Below, one piece after another: positions 17,393 through 26,333 of a stretch of 64,000 nt of DNA. Position 1 is the stretch's first letter; every line of letters begins with the position of its first letter. The DNA comes from Alphaproteobacteria bacterium (GTDB taxonomy: Bacteria > Pseudomonadota > Alphaproteobacteria > Micavibrionales > Micavibrionaceae). The stretch is taken from positions 868,001 to 932,000 of the forward strand of contig JAFLCW010000001.1 in assembly GCA_017302165.1 (NCBI GenBank). The letters are read 5' to 3'. The translations under genes were made by a program, and so were the position numbers. Below the pieces are notes generated by a model that had not been told where the DNA came from, did no database searches, and worked only from the letters and a program-made list of their open reading frames with translations.

Positions 17393-17439
17393 CGCGGCAG
17401 GTTTTGACAACAAGCTTGGGTTCAAGTTTGGATTGTAAT

Positions 17440-17470
17440 AAAAAGGCCGGATCTCCTCCCGGCCTTTTTT
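17440..17470 (+). terminator. intrinsic terminator after recA
   Basis: AAAAGGCCGG at 17441-17450 pairs with CCGGCCTTTT at 17459-17468 around an 8-base loop and runs into a T tract. The A tract on the other side gives a T run on the minus strand, so it can also end the convergent smpB transcript. Confidence 0.9.
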
Positions 17471-17509
17471 CTGTTTTTTAATGTTGTGGCTTAATTTTTA
17501 GGGGGCGCG

Positions 17510-18004
17510 CTACCCGCGTTCTCTTAACATACGGCCTTTTTGGCGTTTCCAATCACGGGATTTCTCAGTATCCCGTTTATCATGTTCTTTTTTCCCTTTG
17601 CCTAGGGCAATTTGAAGTTTAGCTAACCCTTTGCCGTTAAAATAAAGGCTTAACGGGACAATTGTATATCCTTCCCGTGTGACAGAGCCCATGAGCTTGT
17701 CCAGTTCTTTTTGTGACACCAGTAATTTTCGAAGACGCCGGGGCGCGTGATTCAGGTGCTTACCGGCCTGTTGGTATTCGGGAATATGGGCGTTGAATAA
17801 ATAAAGTTCACCCTCTTTGGGGGAGACATGGGCTTCGTTGAGCGAACATTGTCCATGACGCAGAGATTTTACCTCAGTGCCGGTCAAAACAAGGCCGGCT
17901 TCAATTTTATCTTCGAGATGATAATCAAACCGCGCACGTCTGTTTTCCGCCACGGTGACGTTGACGGAGAGAAGCCCTGTTTTTTTATCTTTTTTCTTGG
18001 CCAT
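17510..18004 (-). CDS. smpB: SmpB, tmRNA-binding protein
   Basis: The 164-residue protein has the SmpB features [32 protein letters not shown] and a basic C-terminal tail ([20 protein letters not shown]). It brings tmRNA to stalled ribosomes for trans-translation. ATG 18004 begins MAKKKDKK, the normal start; the frame upstream to 18085 is not needed. It follows the ACT-domain gene by 16 bp as last gene of a dapA-led run. No tmRNA gene was seen nearby. Confidence 0.95.
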   Translation of the reverse strand: MAKKKDKKTGLLSVNVTVAENRRARFDYHLEDKIEAGLVLTGTEVKSLRHGQCSLNEAHVSPKEGELYLFNAHIPEYQQAGKHLNHAPRRLRKLLVSQKELDKLMGSVTREGYTIVPLSLYFNGKGLAKLQIALGKGKKEHDKRDTEKSRDWKRQKGRMLRERG

Positions 18005-18020
18005 CTGGTGATATTCGTTT

Positions 18021-18422
18021 TCAGGCCTTTCTTGCCATATCCTGAAGCACTTGTAACGCCAAATCTGCGCGATCTTCAGGAACAAACAGATGGTCGTGAT
18101 AATAGGCCGATATGGGATTGACGCTGATGCCGGACGCCCCTAATGCCTGTGTGATAGCCGCCATAAAGCCTATGGCATCAAGGGCAGAGTGAATTGAAAG
18201 CGTCAAACACCGGCATGGATAAATATAGGGAATCTGGTGTTTTTCCGCGGTTGATTTCAAAAGAATAAGGGTAACACCCTCGGCTTCCCTGAACATGCTG
18301 ATGGATTCTGAGATATAAGGTTGTGCTTGATCTTCAGGCAAGGTGCTGAACACAAACACATCTTTCCCCAGATGGGGGGTCATATTTTTTAAAAGAAGTG
18401 AGAGATCGGTCTGTCCAGTCAC
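18021..18422 (-). CDS. small ACT-domain protein
   Basis: From GTG 18422 the product has 133 residues. It fits stand-alone ACT-type proteins: [26 protein letters not shown], then [21 protein letters not shown] and [20 protein letters not shown], quoted in parts. Such proteins are thought to bind amino acids; the ligand is unknown. GTG lies 10 bp after the dapA stop, and no in-frame ATG precedes it in the gap. A later ATG at 18383 would remove the first strand. Its place after dapA suggests a link to lysine or amino-acid metabolism, but this is only context. Confidence 0.7.
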   Translation of the reverse strand: MTGQTDLSLLLKNMTPHLGKDVFVFSTLPEDQAQPYISESISMFREAEGVTLILLKSTAEKHQIPYIYPCRCLTLSIHSALDAIGFMAAITQALGASGISVNPISAYYHDHLFVPEDRADLALQVLQDMARKA

Positions 18423-18432
18423 GCTAACATGC

Positions 18433-19326
18433 CTAGGCCGCTTGGGATCGGGACATCGCCAGCCCCACTTTCCCCATGGCTTGATCCATCTGCGCACGTG
18501 CCGAGGCCGAAGCTGGAACCAGAGGCAGACGCACATCATCTGTGCCAAAGCCAAGACGTGAGGCCGCATATTTGACAGGTGCCGGAGACGTTTCACAAAA
18601 CAGGGCGCGGTGAAGACAGGAAAGTTGATCCCGGATACGCGACATCGTCCCCAAATCACCCTTTTGCCAAGCAGAATGCATATCTGCGCAGAGCCGAGGC
18701 GCAATGTTTGAGGTCACGGAAATGCATCCATGTCCCCCCTGTGCCAGAAAAGCCGTGGCGGTGGCATCCTCGCCGGAAAGCTGACAAAAGCCATTTCCGA
18801 GCCGTTCACGCAAAACCAAGGGCCGCGCTAGATCAGCGGTGGCATCTTTGACTCCAACAATATTTTTTATTTCGGCCAATCGGCACATCGTATCAACGGA
18901 CATATCCACGACAGATCTTCCGGGGATATTGTAAATGATGATCGGTATGTTCACAGATTGAGCCAAGGTTTTGAAATGGGCGAACAAACCTTCTTGTGTC
19001 GGTTTGTTGTAATAGGGTGTCACGACCAATGCCGCATCTGCCCCGGCGGATTTGGCTTGATGGGTGAAATCCAGTGCTTCGGCCGTGCTATTAGACCCGG
19101 TACCGGCGATCACAGGGATACGTTGGGCGACAATCTGTACGCATCTCTCGACGATTTTTTTATGTTCATCATGGCTGAGTGTGGGCGACTCTCCGGTTGT
19201 GCCACAGGGGACAACCCCGCTTGATCCCTCAGCGACTTGCCATTCCACAAATTGGTCAAACGTTTTCCAATCAATATCACCGTTTTTAAACGGGGTGATC
19301 AAGGCCGTGATGGAACCTGTAAACAT
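18433..19326 (-). CDS. dapA: DapA, 4-hydroxy-tetrahydrodipicolinate synthase
   Basis: The 297-residue protein has the DapA signatures GSITALITPF, CGTTGESPTLSHDEH, VTPYYNKPTQEGL with the catalytic Tyr, YNIPGRSVVDM, and the Schiff-base Lys in VGVKDATADL. It condenses pyruvate with aspartate semialdehyde in lysine and peptidoglycan synthesis. ATG 19326 has AGGAG upstream. It is the first gene of a dapA-ACT-smpB run and is divergent from a lytic transglycosylase across a 100-bp gap. Confidence 0.97.
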   Translation of the reverse strand: MFTGSITALITPFKNGDIDWKTFDQFVEWQVAEGSSGVVPCGTTGESPTLSHDEHKKIVERCVQIVAQRIPVIAGTGSNSTAEALDFTHQAKSAGADAALVVTPYYNKPTQEGLFAHFKTLAQSVNIPIIIYNIPGRSVVDMSVDTMCRLAEIKNIVGVKDATADLARPLVLRERLGNGFCQLSGEDATATAFLAQGGHGCISVTSNIAPRLCADMHSAWQKGDLGTMSRIRDQLSCLHRALFCETSPAPVKYAASRLGFGTDDVRLPLVPASASARAQMDQAMGKVGLAMSRSQAA

Positions 19327-19426
19327 GGGACGCTCCTGTCGCGATACGTGTTTCTGTTTGTGGAAAACGCCAAAAAATATCTGATTTATAGTGATATTAT
19401 CCAAAGAAACATGACAATAGCAAGTC

Positions 19427-21466
19427 ATGATCAAACATATCTTTGTTTTTCTGGTGATGGGGCTTTGGCTGGGTACGTATCCTGTTCTGGCGGGGCAGAA
19501 TTTTAACACATCATCTTCTGTGTCTTCCCCGGTATCCTCTAAAGCGTCGGTTACGCCAGTATCTGGCGGGGGTATTGTTACGGCCTTGAAACTGGCGGAT
19601 AAAGGGCAGTGGTCTGAGGCACGCCGCATTGCCCGAAATCTTCCCGAAGCCGAACGCAATACCTTTCGCTGGAAGGAATATCGCGATGGGGCACCCGGCA
19701 TAGATTTTCAAGATATTTCTGCCTTTGTTCGGGCACGCAATGATTGGCCGCTCATGGATATCATCCGTCTTGAAGCCGAAAAAGTCATTCCGCAAAATTT
19801 GCCGGCGCAACAGATCGTTGACTGGTTTAGTGCCAATAGCCCGCAAACCGCCAAGGGCATGAGGCTTTATGTTCAGGCGTTGACAAAGTCGGGGCAGGGA
19901 TCGGATCTGGAAAAACTACTTAATACTTGGTGGGAAGATGCCGATTTAACCCGGGATCAACAGCGTCAATTTTACGCGGATTATGGCCGTTATCTTGATA
20001 AAGCCAGTCATAAAAAGCGTCTGGATACCTTGCTGGATCGGGGAGATTATTCCCAATCCTACGGCATTGCCGATGTTCTGGGGGCAGGTTATACCGCGCT
20101 GACGCAGGCACGCGTGGCGCTCGCCAACGGTGAAGGCAATGTGAATGGATATTTGAATAATGTCCCGTCCCAACTGCAGAATGATGAAGGTCTGTTGTAT
20201 GAGCGACTTCGGTGGCGTCGCCGTAACGACATGGATTCAGGGGCAATTGAAATTCTGTCACAAGAACCCCCCTATGGTGCCAAACACGACCCTGCGGGCT
20301 GGTGGCAGGAACGTCAGATCATTGCCCGGCGTCTGCTCGAGAAAAAGAATTATAAACAGGCTTATCAGATGGCGCGTAACCATCGGCAGAAAGAAGGTCT
20401 GCCGTTCGCTGAGGCAGAATGGCTGGCGGGCTGGCTTGCGCTAGAGCGTTTAAATAAACCTTGGGAAGCATTCGAGCATTTTGAACGCATGTACCACAAA
20501 GTCGAAACCCCGATCAGCCGTGGACGGGGTGCCTATTGGGCAGGCCGCGCCAGCGAGAGATTGGGGCATCGTGAGATTGCTGAAAAATGGTACCGTGCCG
20601 CCGCAAAAGAAACAGGCACGTTTTACGGACAGATGGCATCTGCCGCCTTGGGGCTTGAACCCTCACTGCCACAATCTTTTTCCCAATCACCTCAAACTGC
20701 CCTGACATCGATGTCAGGATTGGTACAAAGTGCGAAATGGTTTGATCAGGCGGGGATTAGATCTGATGCATCGGCTTTTCTTTATCGCATGGGTAAATTA
20801 TCTGAAACGCCCGAGCAGTTTTCGGCCGCGGCTAACTTGGCTGAAAATCTCGGCTTTCGCCATGTGGCGATTAAAATCGCTCAGGATGCGCAGGCCAATC
20901 ATGGTGTTTTGCTACGAGAGAGCGCTTATCCGTCACTGACCCAATATCTGGGCGGCGTCAAAGATGTGGAATGGGCACTTATTCATGCCTTGATTCGTCA
21001 AGAATCGCGGTTCGACCATCAGGCTGTATCCAGCGCCGGGGCACGGGGATTGATGCAGGTCATGCCGGCGACGGCCAAACAAGTCGCGGGCAAGATGGGC
21101 ATTTCCCATCAGACGGATTGGTTGGTGGCCAGACCCGACCATAATATCAAATTAGGGTCGCGATATATCGCCCAGATGTTGGATCGTTACGATAATAACT
21201 ATGCCATGGCGTTGGCGGCGTATAATGCAGGGCCAGGGCGTGTGGATAAATGGATCAACATATATGGTGACCCGCGCACGGGACAAATTGATCTGATTGA
21301 TTGGATTGAATCCATCCCCTTCACGGAAACACGGAATTACGTTCAACGCGTGATGGAAGGGGCGTATGTGTATCGTGTCTTACTTAAGGGCAAGCAACGG
21401 GAATGCACGATACCGCTTCATGTGGCAGAAGTTAAAAAAGAGAAGGATATTCTCAAAAAGAATTAG
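19427..21466 (+). CDS. slt: soluble lytic murein transglycosylase
   Basis: The 679-residue protein has a signal peptide (about 1-22), a long helical superhelical region (about 40-480) and a C-terminal SLT domain (about 510-640) with the catalytic Glu in ALIRQESRFD, then GARGLMQVMPATA and YNAGPGRVDKW. It cleaves peptidoglycan glycan strands with anhydro-ring formation in the periplasm. The start has no obvious ribosome site. It is divergent from dapA and not clearly part of a longer operon. Confidence 0.93.
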   Translation: MIKHIFVFLVMGLWLGTYPVLAGQNFNTSSSVSSPVSSKASVTPVSGGGIVTALKLADKGQWSEARRIARNLPEAERNTFRWKEYRDGAPGIDFQDISAFVRARNDWPLMDIIRLEAEKVIPQNLPAQQIVDWFSANSPQTAKGMRLYVQALTKSGQGSDLEKLLNTWWEDADLTRDQQRQFYADYGRYLDKASHKKRLDTLLDRGDYSQSYGIADVLGAGYTALTQARVALANGEGNVNGYLNNVPSQLQNDEGLLYERLRWRRRNDMDSGAIEILSQEPPYGAKHDPAGWWQERQIIARRLLEKKNYKQAYQMARNHRQKEGLPFAEAEWLAGWLALERLNKPWEAFEHFERMYHKVETPISRGRGAYWAGRASERLGHREIAEKWYRAAAKETGTFYGQMASAALGLEPSLPQSFSQSPQTALTSMSGLVQSAKWFDQAGIRSDASAFLYRMGKLSETPEQFSAAANLAENLGFRHVAIKIAQDAQANHGVLLRESAYPSLTQYLGGVKDVEWALIHALIRQESRFDHQAVSSAGARGLMQVMPATAKQVAGKMGISHQTDWLVARPDHNIKLGSRYIAQMLDRYDNNYAMALAAYNAGPGRVDKWINIYGDPRTGQIDLIDWIESIPFTETRNYVQRVMEGAYVYRVLLKGKQRECTIPLHVAEVKKEKDILKKN

Positions 21467-21558
21467 CATTTTGCAAATATTTTTAATCTGCAAAGACGGT
21501 TTTGAAACAAGCCCATCTCTATCCCATTGATATAGCAACTAATTGGTTAGCGCGTGCG

Positions 21559-21575
21559 TTGGTATAAAACTTGCG
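21559..21575 (+). promoter_or_regulatory. sigma-54-like promoter before the LuxR-type gene
   Basis: TTGG at 21559-21562 and TTGC at 21571-21574 put GG and GC exactly 10 bases apart, the -24/-12 rule. The intervening bases (TATAAAAC) match the CACG part of consensus only partly. The start of the regulator lies 32 bases downstream of the -12. Confidence 0.5.
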
Positions 21576-21605
21576 ATGGCAAGGGACAACAGCAGGAGTG
21601 CCCGT

Positions 21606-22211
21606 ATGTCCCGAGTTTTAATAATAGACCCTCAAATTTTATTTGCCACAGCCATCCAATATTATCTGACGCATATAATAACTCAGGTCACGGTGGATAT
21701 TGCATCCTCATGGCCGGATATCAATGTTGAAACTCGTTATGATCTGGTGATTTTTTCAGATGAAATAATCAATCAAGAAGATTTGCTCTTATTATCCCAA
21801 ATAAAAAGCCGTTTCGCGCAAGCGCGGCTGGCGCCATGTTTTGGGGTTTATCAAAAAGCCGACATGATGTTTTGCCAGACACATCAATGCGCCGGGTATT
21901 TTACCAAAACCATGTCGGGACGACTGTTTCGTCAGGGTATTAGTACCTTGTTATCGGGACAGAATTTTTATCCTGTCATGGATGTGCCTGTGGTCATTGA
22001 TTCAAATGAACGACCCTTGCCAGAGCTGACCGGCCGGGAGCACGAGGTGCTTCGATATTTGGGGCGAGGACTATCTAATAAAGATATTGCCCATCGTTTA
22101 GGGATTCAGGTGGTTACCGTTAAACTTCATATTCGCGGAATCTGCCGCAAAATGGGTGTGTCAAACCGCACCCAAGCCGCGCTACAGGGCAAGGCATGGC
22201 GTTTAATTTAA
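21606..22211 (+). CDS. LuxR/NarL-type regulator with degenerate receiver
   Basis: The 201-residue protein ends in a LuxR-type DNA-binding domain (LTGREHEVLRYLGRGLSNKD, VTVKLHIRGICRKMGV). The N-terminal 120 residues have receiver form (VLIIDPQILFATAI), but only one acid of the acidic pair is present and the usual acceptor position in DLVIFSDE is Ser51, with Asp52 one place on. A Lys remains in GYFTKTM. Phosphorylation is thus doubtful. ATG 21606 has AGGAG upstream. A sigma-54-like promoter precedes it, which would link it to flagellar or nitrogen-type control. The target genes are unknown. Confidence 0.75.
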   Translation: MSRVLIIDPQILFATAIQYYLTHIITQVTVDIASSWPDINVETRYDLVIFSDEIINQEDLLLLSQIKSRFAQARLAPCFGVYQKADMMFCQTHQCAGYFTKTMSGRLFRQGISTLLSGQNFYPVMDVPVVIDSNERPLPELTGREHEVLRYLGRGLSNKDIAHRLGIQVVTVKLHIRGICRKMGVSNRTQAALQGKAWRLI

Positions 22212-22260
22212 GATATTAATGTTTTCCGGTGCCCGGACTATGCGATAAGATATCATTCGC

Positions 22261-22737
22261 ATGTTTTATATTGATTATGAGGGGGAGTGGTATCACGAGG
22301 GAGAGGTCATTCGCCGCCATGCCCTGAAGAAATTATTTTCGGACAGAGCTTTATCCATAGATCATGAGGGGCGTTACTGGCTCAGTTCCCCTGAGGCACG
22401 ATACCCCGTACAGGTTGAAGATGTCCCTTTTGTCGTGATTGACTTTGATATTCATGTGACGGGCACACACAGCCAAGAAATTATATTACTGACGAATATG
22501 GGCGATAAAATTATTCTGACATCTGAACAAAAGCTTTTTTTAAGGCCTGAAGCGCGCCGTCAACAGATCGTTCCGTATGTTGAGGTGCGGTGCGGATTAT
22601 TGGCGCGCCTGGGTCGGTCTGTTTGGATGAATCTGGTCAATCGAGCATTAGAGCAAATACAAGATAACTCATCGAATATTTTAACAATTTACAGTGGAGG
22701 TGATGTTCATCCACTTGGGGAAATGCAGGACGCATGA
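22261..22737 (+). CDS. DUF1285 family protein
   Basis: The 158-residue product matches DUF1285 in GEWYHEGEVIRRHALKKLFS, EGRYWLSSPEARYPVQVED and FVVIDFDIH. The family is common in proteobacteria; biochemical function is unknown to me. The gene overlaps the CCA-adding enzyme by 4 bp (ATGA), a pairing I recall from alphaproteobacteria, so it may be tied to RNA metabolism. No signal or membrane span is seen. Confidence 0.8.
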   Translation: MFYIDYEGEWYHEGEVIRRHALKKLFSDRALSIDHEGRYWLSSPEARYPVQVEDVPFVVIDFDIHVTGTHSQEIILLTNMGDKIILTSEQKLFLRPEARRQQIVPYVEVRCGLLARLGRSVWMNLVNRALEQIQDNSSNILTIYSGGDVHPLGEMQDA

Positions 22738-23894
22738 AACATACGCTGACCATACCTTTGCCCCCTGAGTTGACCGACCACAACACTTGCCGGCTGATGA
22801 ATCTTTTGGGCGGGGATAAATCAGAACCTGACACACTGTTTGTCGGCGGCGTTGTGCGTAATATGGTGCTGGGGGTGCCTGTGGGGGATGTGGATATGGC
22901 CACCCGGTACACGCCGGATGAGGTTATGTCGCGCCTAGCCCACAATAACATCACCGTTATTCCCACGGGATTTGATCATGGGACGGTGACAGCCGTGATG
23001 GACAATCGTCCCTATGAAATAACGACCCTGAGACGTGATGTGACGACCGATGGACGGCGGGCAGATGTGGCGTTTACGGATAGTTGGGCGCAGGATTCTG
23101 CCCGGCGCGATTTTACGATGAACGCGCTCTATGCGGACATGCAAGGACGCGTATATGACCCAACGGGTCAAGGTATATCTGACATAAAGAATCAACGTGT
23201 TCGTTTTGTCGGGTCTGCACAGGCCCGCGTGGCCGAAGATTATTTACGAATTCTCCGTTATTTTCGGTTTCATCTTTTTTATGGAGCCGAGGAACCTGAC
23301 CCTGAGGCGCTTCAGGCCTGTCGGGAAGGTGCTAGGAACGTGATGTCGTTATCCCGTGAACGCATCACACAGGAATGCAAGAAAATACTCGCTCACCCGC
23401 AACCGTCGGCTGTTTTATCCCGGATGTTTGATCTGGGGGTGTTATCAGATCTTCCGGATCATGCCTATGACCCTCACATCATGTCTCTTTATCGCGGCGA
23501 CGATGTGATCCTGCGCCTTTTTATATTGAACGCTATGAGGAACAGGGACATGTCACCGTGGTTATTATTGTCTGGTGCCGATAAAAAAGCACTTACGATT
23601 CTGACCCAAGCCTATGATTTCGTCACGTCATACGGCATGACGGAAGATAAAGTTCGCGAAATGATGTACCGTTTTGGAAGAGATACTGCCCAGCGTGCCT
23701 GTCTGGTGGCCAGTTTTCAGGCCGGCAGGAACGTCCCGGAAGTCCCTGTGCAGGATATTCTCACGGATTGGATCATCCCGGTTTTCCCGGTGCGCGGGGA
23801 TGATTTGATCCGTCAGGGGATGAAACCCGGCCCCGAGATGGGTAACCGATTGAAAGAGTTAGAAGAAAAATGGATTGCGAATGGGTTTAATTAA
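22734..23894 (+). CDS. cca: CCA tRNA nucleotidyltransferase
   Basis: The 386-residue protein has the class II nucleotidyltransferase head domain: LFVGGVVRNMVLG, the metal-binding DxD in VGDVDMAT, EITTLRRDVTTDGR, the segment DSARRDFTMNALY and a Arg-rich RILRYFRFHLFYG. It adds or repairs the 3' CCA end of tRNA; a poly(A) polymerase role cannot be excluded by sequence alone. It overlaps DUF1285 by 4 bp. Note that both tRNA genes in this window encode CCA already. Confidence 0.92.
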   Translation: MKHTLTIPLPPELTDHNTCRLMNLLGGDKSEPDTLFVGGVVRNMVLGVPVGDVDMATRYTPDEVMSRLAHNNITVIPTGFDHGTVTAVMDNRPYEITTLRRDVTTDGRRADVAFTDSWAQDSARRDFTMNALYADMQGRVYDPTGQGISDIKNQRVRFVGSAQARVAEDYLRILRYFRFHLFYGAEEPDPEALQACREGARNVMSLSRERITQECKKILAHPQPSAVLSRMFDLGVLSDLPDHAYDPHIMSLYRGDDVILRLFILNAMRNRDMSPWLLLSGADKKALTILTQAYDFVTSYGMTEDKVREMMYRFGRDTAQRACLVASFQAGRNVPEVPVQDILTDWIIPVFPVRGDDLIRQGMKPGPEMGNRLKELEEKWIANGFN

Positions 23895-23914
23895 ACTGAC
23901 GCCAATTTAGGCTT

Positions 23915-24163
23915 TTATTTAGGTGAGAAGAGATAGGAACCATCATGAGCGTATACACGACCACGCTCAACTTCTGCAACAGTAACAACTACAGCGGCAC
24001 CATTAGCACGATTTTTTTCCCAGAAAGCCCAATCCATTTCGGTCACTTCTGGTAAGGGTAGTTCGTCACCACATGACAGGACATTGGAGCCTGCCTCAAA
24101 TTCATCTTGTAATCTGCCAACAACATCAGATTGTGAAGGATTATGTTTTTTTGTGTCAGACAT
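23915..24163 (-). CDS. hypothetical 82-residue acidic protein
   Basis: I do not recognise this family. The product is acidic, soluble, with one Trp-containing segment (EMDWAFWEKNRANG) and a short beta-like end (AAVVVTVAEVERGRVYAHDG). AGAGG precedes the ATG, and a near-consensus promoter lies just upstream, so it is likely expressed as a single gene. It converges on cca and lies downstream of hemF on the same strand. Confidence 0.55.
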   Translation of the reverse strand: MSDTKKHNPSQSDVVGRLQDEFEAGSNVLSCGDELPLPEVTEMDWAFWEKNRANGAAVVVTVAEVERGRVYAHDGSYLFSPK

Positions 24164-24191
24164 TTCATACCTCTAAAGTTAATTTGGGACA

Positions 24192-24220
24192 AATTTAAAC
24201 GCATATAAAAACAAAGTCAA
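24192..24220 (-). promoter_or_regulatory. sigma-70 promoter of the 82-residue gene
   Basis: On the minus strand TTGACT (24220-24215) and TAAATT (24197-24192) are 17 bases apart, in an AT-rich gap. A transcript would start about 20 bases before the ATG at 24163. Confidence 0.55.
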
Positions 24221-24239
24221 CTATAATTATGTTAATAAT

Positions 24240-25157
24240 TTAGGGCCATTTGACCTCGGGGGGTAGTGACATCAGGATGGCATCTGTATTGCCCCCGGAT
24301 TTTAGGCCGAACTGCGTCCCCCGATCATATAAAAGATTATATTCCACATATCGCCCGCGTTTGATGAGTTGATGTTCACGTTGTTCGGCGGTCCAGTTTT
24401 TGTTCATATGGCGGCGGACGATCTGGGGGTAGATATCTAAAAAAGTCTTACCCACATCCTGAGTAAAGGCAAAGTCTGTCTCCCATTCCCCGGTGTCATG
24501 ATAATCATAAAAGATACCGCCAATCCCGCGGGGTTCTTGACGATGGGGCAAGAAGAAATACTCATCGCACCATTGCTTGAATTTGGGATAAAAGCCCGTG
24601 TCATATCGATCGCAGGTCTGTTTAAAGGCGAAATGAAAATCAGCCGTATCAGATTCGTCTGGATACATGGGGGTTAAATCGGCTCCGCCGCCAAACCATC
24701 CTTTTGATGTGACAATCATGCGGGTATTCATGTGAACGGCGGGCACCAGCGGAGAGCGCATATGCGCCACCAATGAAATGCCAGAGGCCCAAAATTGGCC
24801 GTCTTTTTCCGCGCCCGGGATTTGCGCCCGGAAGGCTGGCGAAAAAATGCCGTGAACGGTTGAAATATTCACGCCGACTTTTTCAAACACTCTGCCCTTC
24901 ATGAGAGAGACTTCGCCCCCCCCTTTCAGAACAGACCCGGATGTATTTTCTGTTTGATCGGCACGAACCCATGGTTTGCGCTCAAACCGTCCGGCGGGCA
25001 TGTCCTGTGTGTTGCCGCCTGTTAAAGAATCCTCCAGCGACTCGAAGGCGGTACATATCTCATCCCGTAGGGACTTAAACCATGCGGCCGCCGTGTCTTT
25101 ATGAGAGTCCCATATGGCCACATCTGATAAAACCGGAGAGGATGAGAATGAGGTCAT
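24240..25157 (-). CDS. hemF: HemF, oxygen-dependent coproporphyrinogen III oxidase
   Basis: The 305-residue protein shows HemF signatures: [62 protein letters not shown] and [19 protein letters not shown] (all quoted as short parts). It converts coproporphyrinogen III to protoporphyrinogen IX using oxygen in heme synthesis. It follows trmL by 3 bp. The use of the aerobic enzyme fits the bc1 complex next door. Confidence 0.96.
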   Translation of the reverse strand: MTSFSSSPVLSDVAIWDSHKDTAAAWFKSLRDEICTAFESLEDSLTGGNTQDMPAGRFERKPWVRADQTENTSGSVLKGGGEVSLMKGRVFEKVGVNISTVHGIFSPAFRAQIPGAEKDGQFWASGISLVAHMRSPLVPAVHMNTRMIVTSKGWFGGGADLTPMYPDESDTADFHFAFKQTCDRYDTGFYPKFKQWCDEYFFLPHRQEPRGIGGIFYDYHDTGEWETDFAFTQDVGKTFLDIYPQIVRRHMNKNWTAEQREHQLIKRGRYVEYNLLYDRGTQFGLKSGGNTDAILMSLPPEVKWP

Positions 25158-25160
25158 GAC

Positions 25161-25631
25161 TTAAGACTCCGTCAGTGTGTGTGAGGGGATGCGGGTTTGT
25201 CTTAACGCTTCGCCCACCACCATGGCACAGGCATTAATGACATTCAAAGACCTAAGGCTTCCGGCCATGGGAATAGTGATTTTGTAGGGAGCGGATTGAT
25301 GCACGGCCGGAGGGACGCCGGCACTCTCCCGCCCCGCCATCAGAATATCCCCCGGCTGAAAGGCAAAATCCCAATAGGGCAGGGTGGTTTTGGTCGTCAT
25401 CAGGATAACGCGGTGCGCCTTAGTCTTGGTTTGAAAGGCAGACCAAGACTCGTGCCGGGTTAGGTTCACGTGATCCCGATAATCCAAGGCCGCCGTCCTG
25501 ATTTTCCGTTCATCCCAGGGAAAGCCGCAGGGTTCGATGATATGCAAAGGAATGCCCAAACCTGCACCCAGCCGTATGGCAGAACCGACATTACCGGGGA
25601 TATCCGGCTGATATAGGGCAAGTGAAATCAT
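25161..25631 (-). CDS. trmL: TrmL, tRNA (cytidine/uridine-34-2'-O)-methyltransferase
   Basis: From ATG 25631 the product has 156 residues, the normal length for TrmL. SPOUT features are present: ALYQPDIPGNVGSAIRLGAG, LMAGRESAGVPPAV and ITIPMAGSLRSLNVINACAM, quoted in parts. It methylates the wobble ribose of certain tRNA-Leu. A longer frame to 25739 lacks support, and AAGG lies before 25631. It is divergent from petABC and directly followed by hemF. Confidence 0.9.
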   Translation of the reverse strand: MISLALYQPDIPGNVGSAIRLGAGLGIPLHIIEPCGFPWDERKIRTAALDYRDHVNLTRHESWSAFQTKTKAHRVILMTTKTTLPYWDFAFQPGDILMAGRESAGVPPAVHQSAPYKITIPMAGSLRSLNVINACAMVVGEALRQTRIPSHTLTES

Positions 25632-25773
25632 AACCAAGGCCTTATCGCATAGGGATAATTTAAAAGAAACCCTAGAAATACCCCCTTGTTTTGGGTAGGT
25701 ATAGAGTGTTATTTCATATTCGGCCATTTTCATGGCCATGTATCTTTAACCCTTAAGGGACATGTTTTTAACC

Positions 25774-26322
25774 ATGACTGCAGATAACGCCCATTCTCCC
25801 TCTGAAGACGGTAGCACCCGCCGCGATTTCCTTTATTTAACGGCGGCCGCGTTCGGCGCAGTTGGCGCCGGATCCGTGGCGTGGCCGTTTATCAACCAGA
25901 TGAATCCGGCCGCAGACACGCTGGCGATGTCCACGACTGAAGTGGATTTGGGACCTATCGAAGTGGGTCAGTCCATTACGGTGATGTGGCGGGGTAAACC
26001 TGTTTTTATTCGTCACCGGACGCCCGAAGAAATCGCCGAAGCCGAAGCTGTGGACGTGTCCAGCCTTCGCGATAAAGAAACAGACAAACAACGTGCCGAA
26101 AAACCGGCATGGTTGGTCACGGTCGGCGTGTGTACCCATCTGGGATGCGTGCCGCTGGGGCAAAAGACTGGGGATGCCAAGGGGGAATATGGCGGATGGT
26201 TCTGCCCGTGCCATGGGTCACATTACGATACATCCGGCAGAATTCGCAAAGGCCCAGCGCCTAAAAATTTGGCCGTACCGCCGTATACCTTTACCACTGA
26301 TACAACCATTAAAATTGGGTAG
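25774..26322 (+). CDS. petA: Rieske iron-sulfur subunit of the bc1 complex
   Basis: The 182-residue protein has a Tat-like N-terminus ([20 protein letters not shown]) that also serves as membrane anchor, and the 2Fe-2S ligands in VCTHLGC and CPCHGSHYD. It moves electrons from ubiquinol to cytochrome c1. ATG 25774 gives the typical short leader before TRRDF; ATG 25762 in the same frame is possible. It heads petA-petB-petC, with 11-12 bp gaps. Confidence 0.95.
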   Translation: MTADNAHSPSEDGSTRRDFLYLTAAAFGAVGAGSVAWPFINQMNPAADTLAMSTTEVDLGPIEVGQSITVMWRGKPVFIRHRTPEEIAEAEAVDVSSLRDKETDKQRAEKPAWLVTVGVCTHLGCVPLGQKTGDAKGEYGGWFCPCHGSHYDTSGRIRKGPAPKNLAVPPYTFTTDTTIKIG

Positions 26323-26333
26323 GAGCATTTCCC

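Noticed and set aside
17393-18004. tmRNA gene next to smpB
   Set aside because: I looked for a tRNA-Ala-like end and tag reading frame around smpB and found none.
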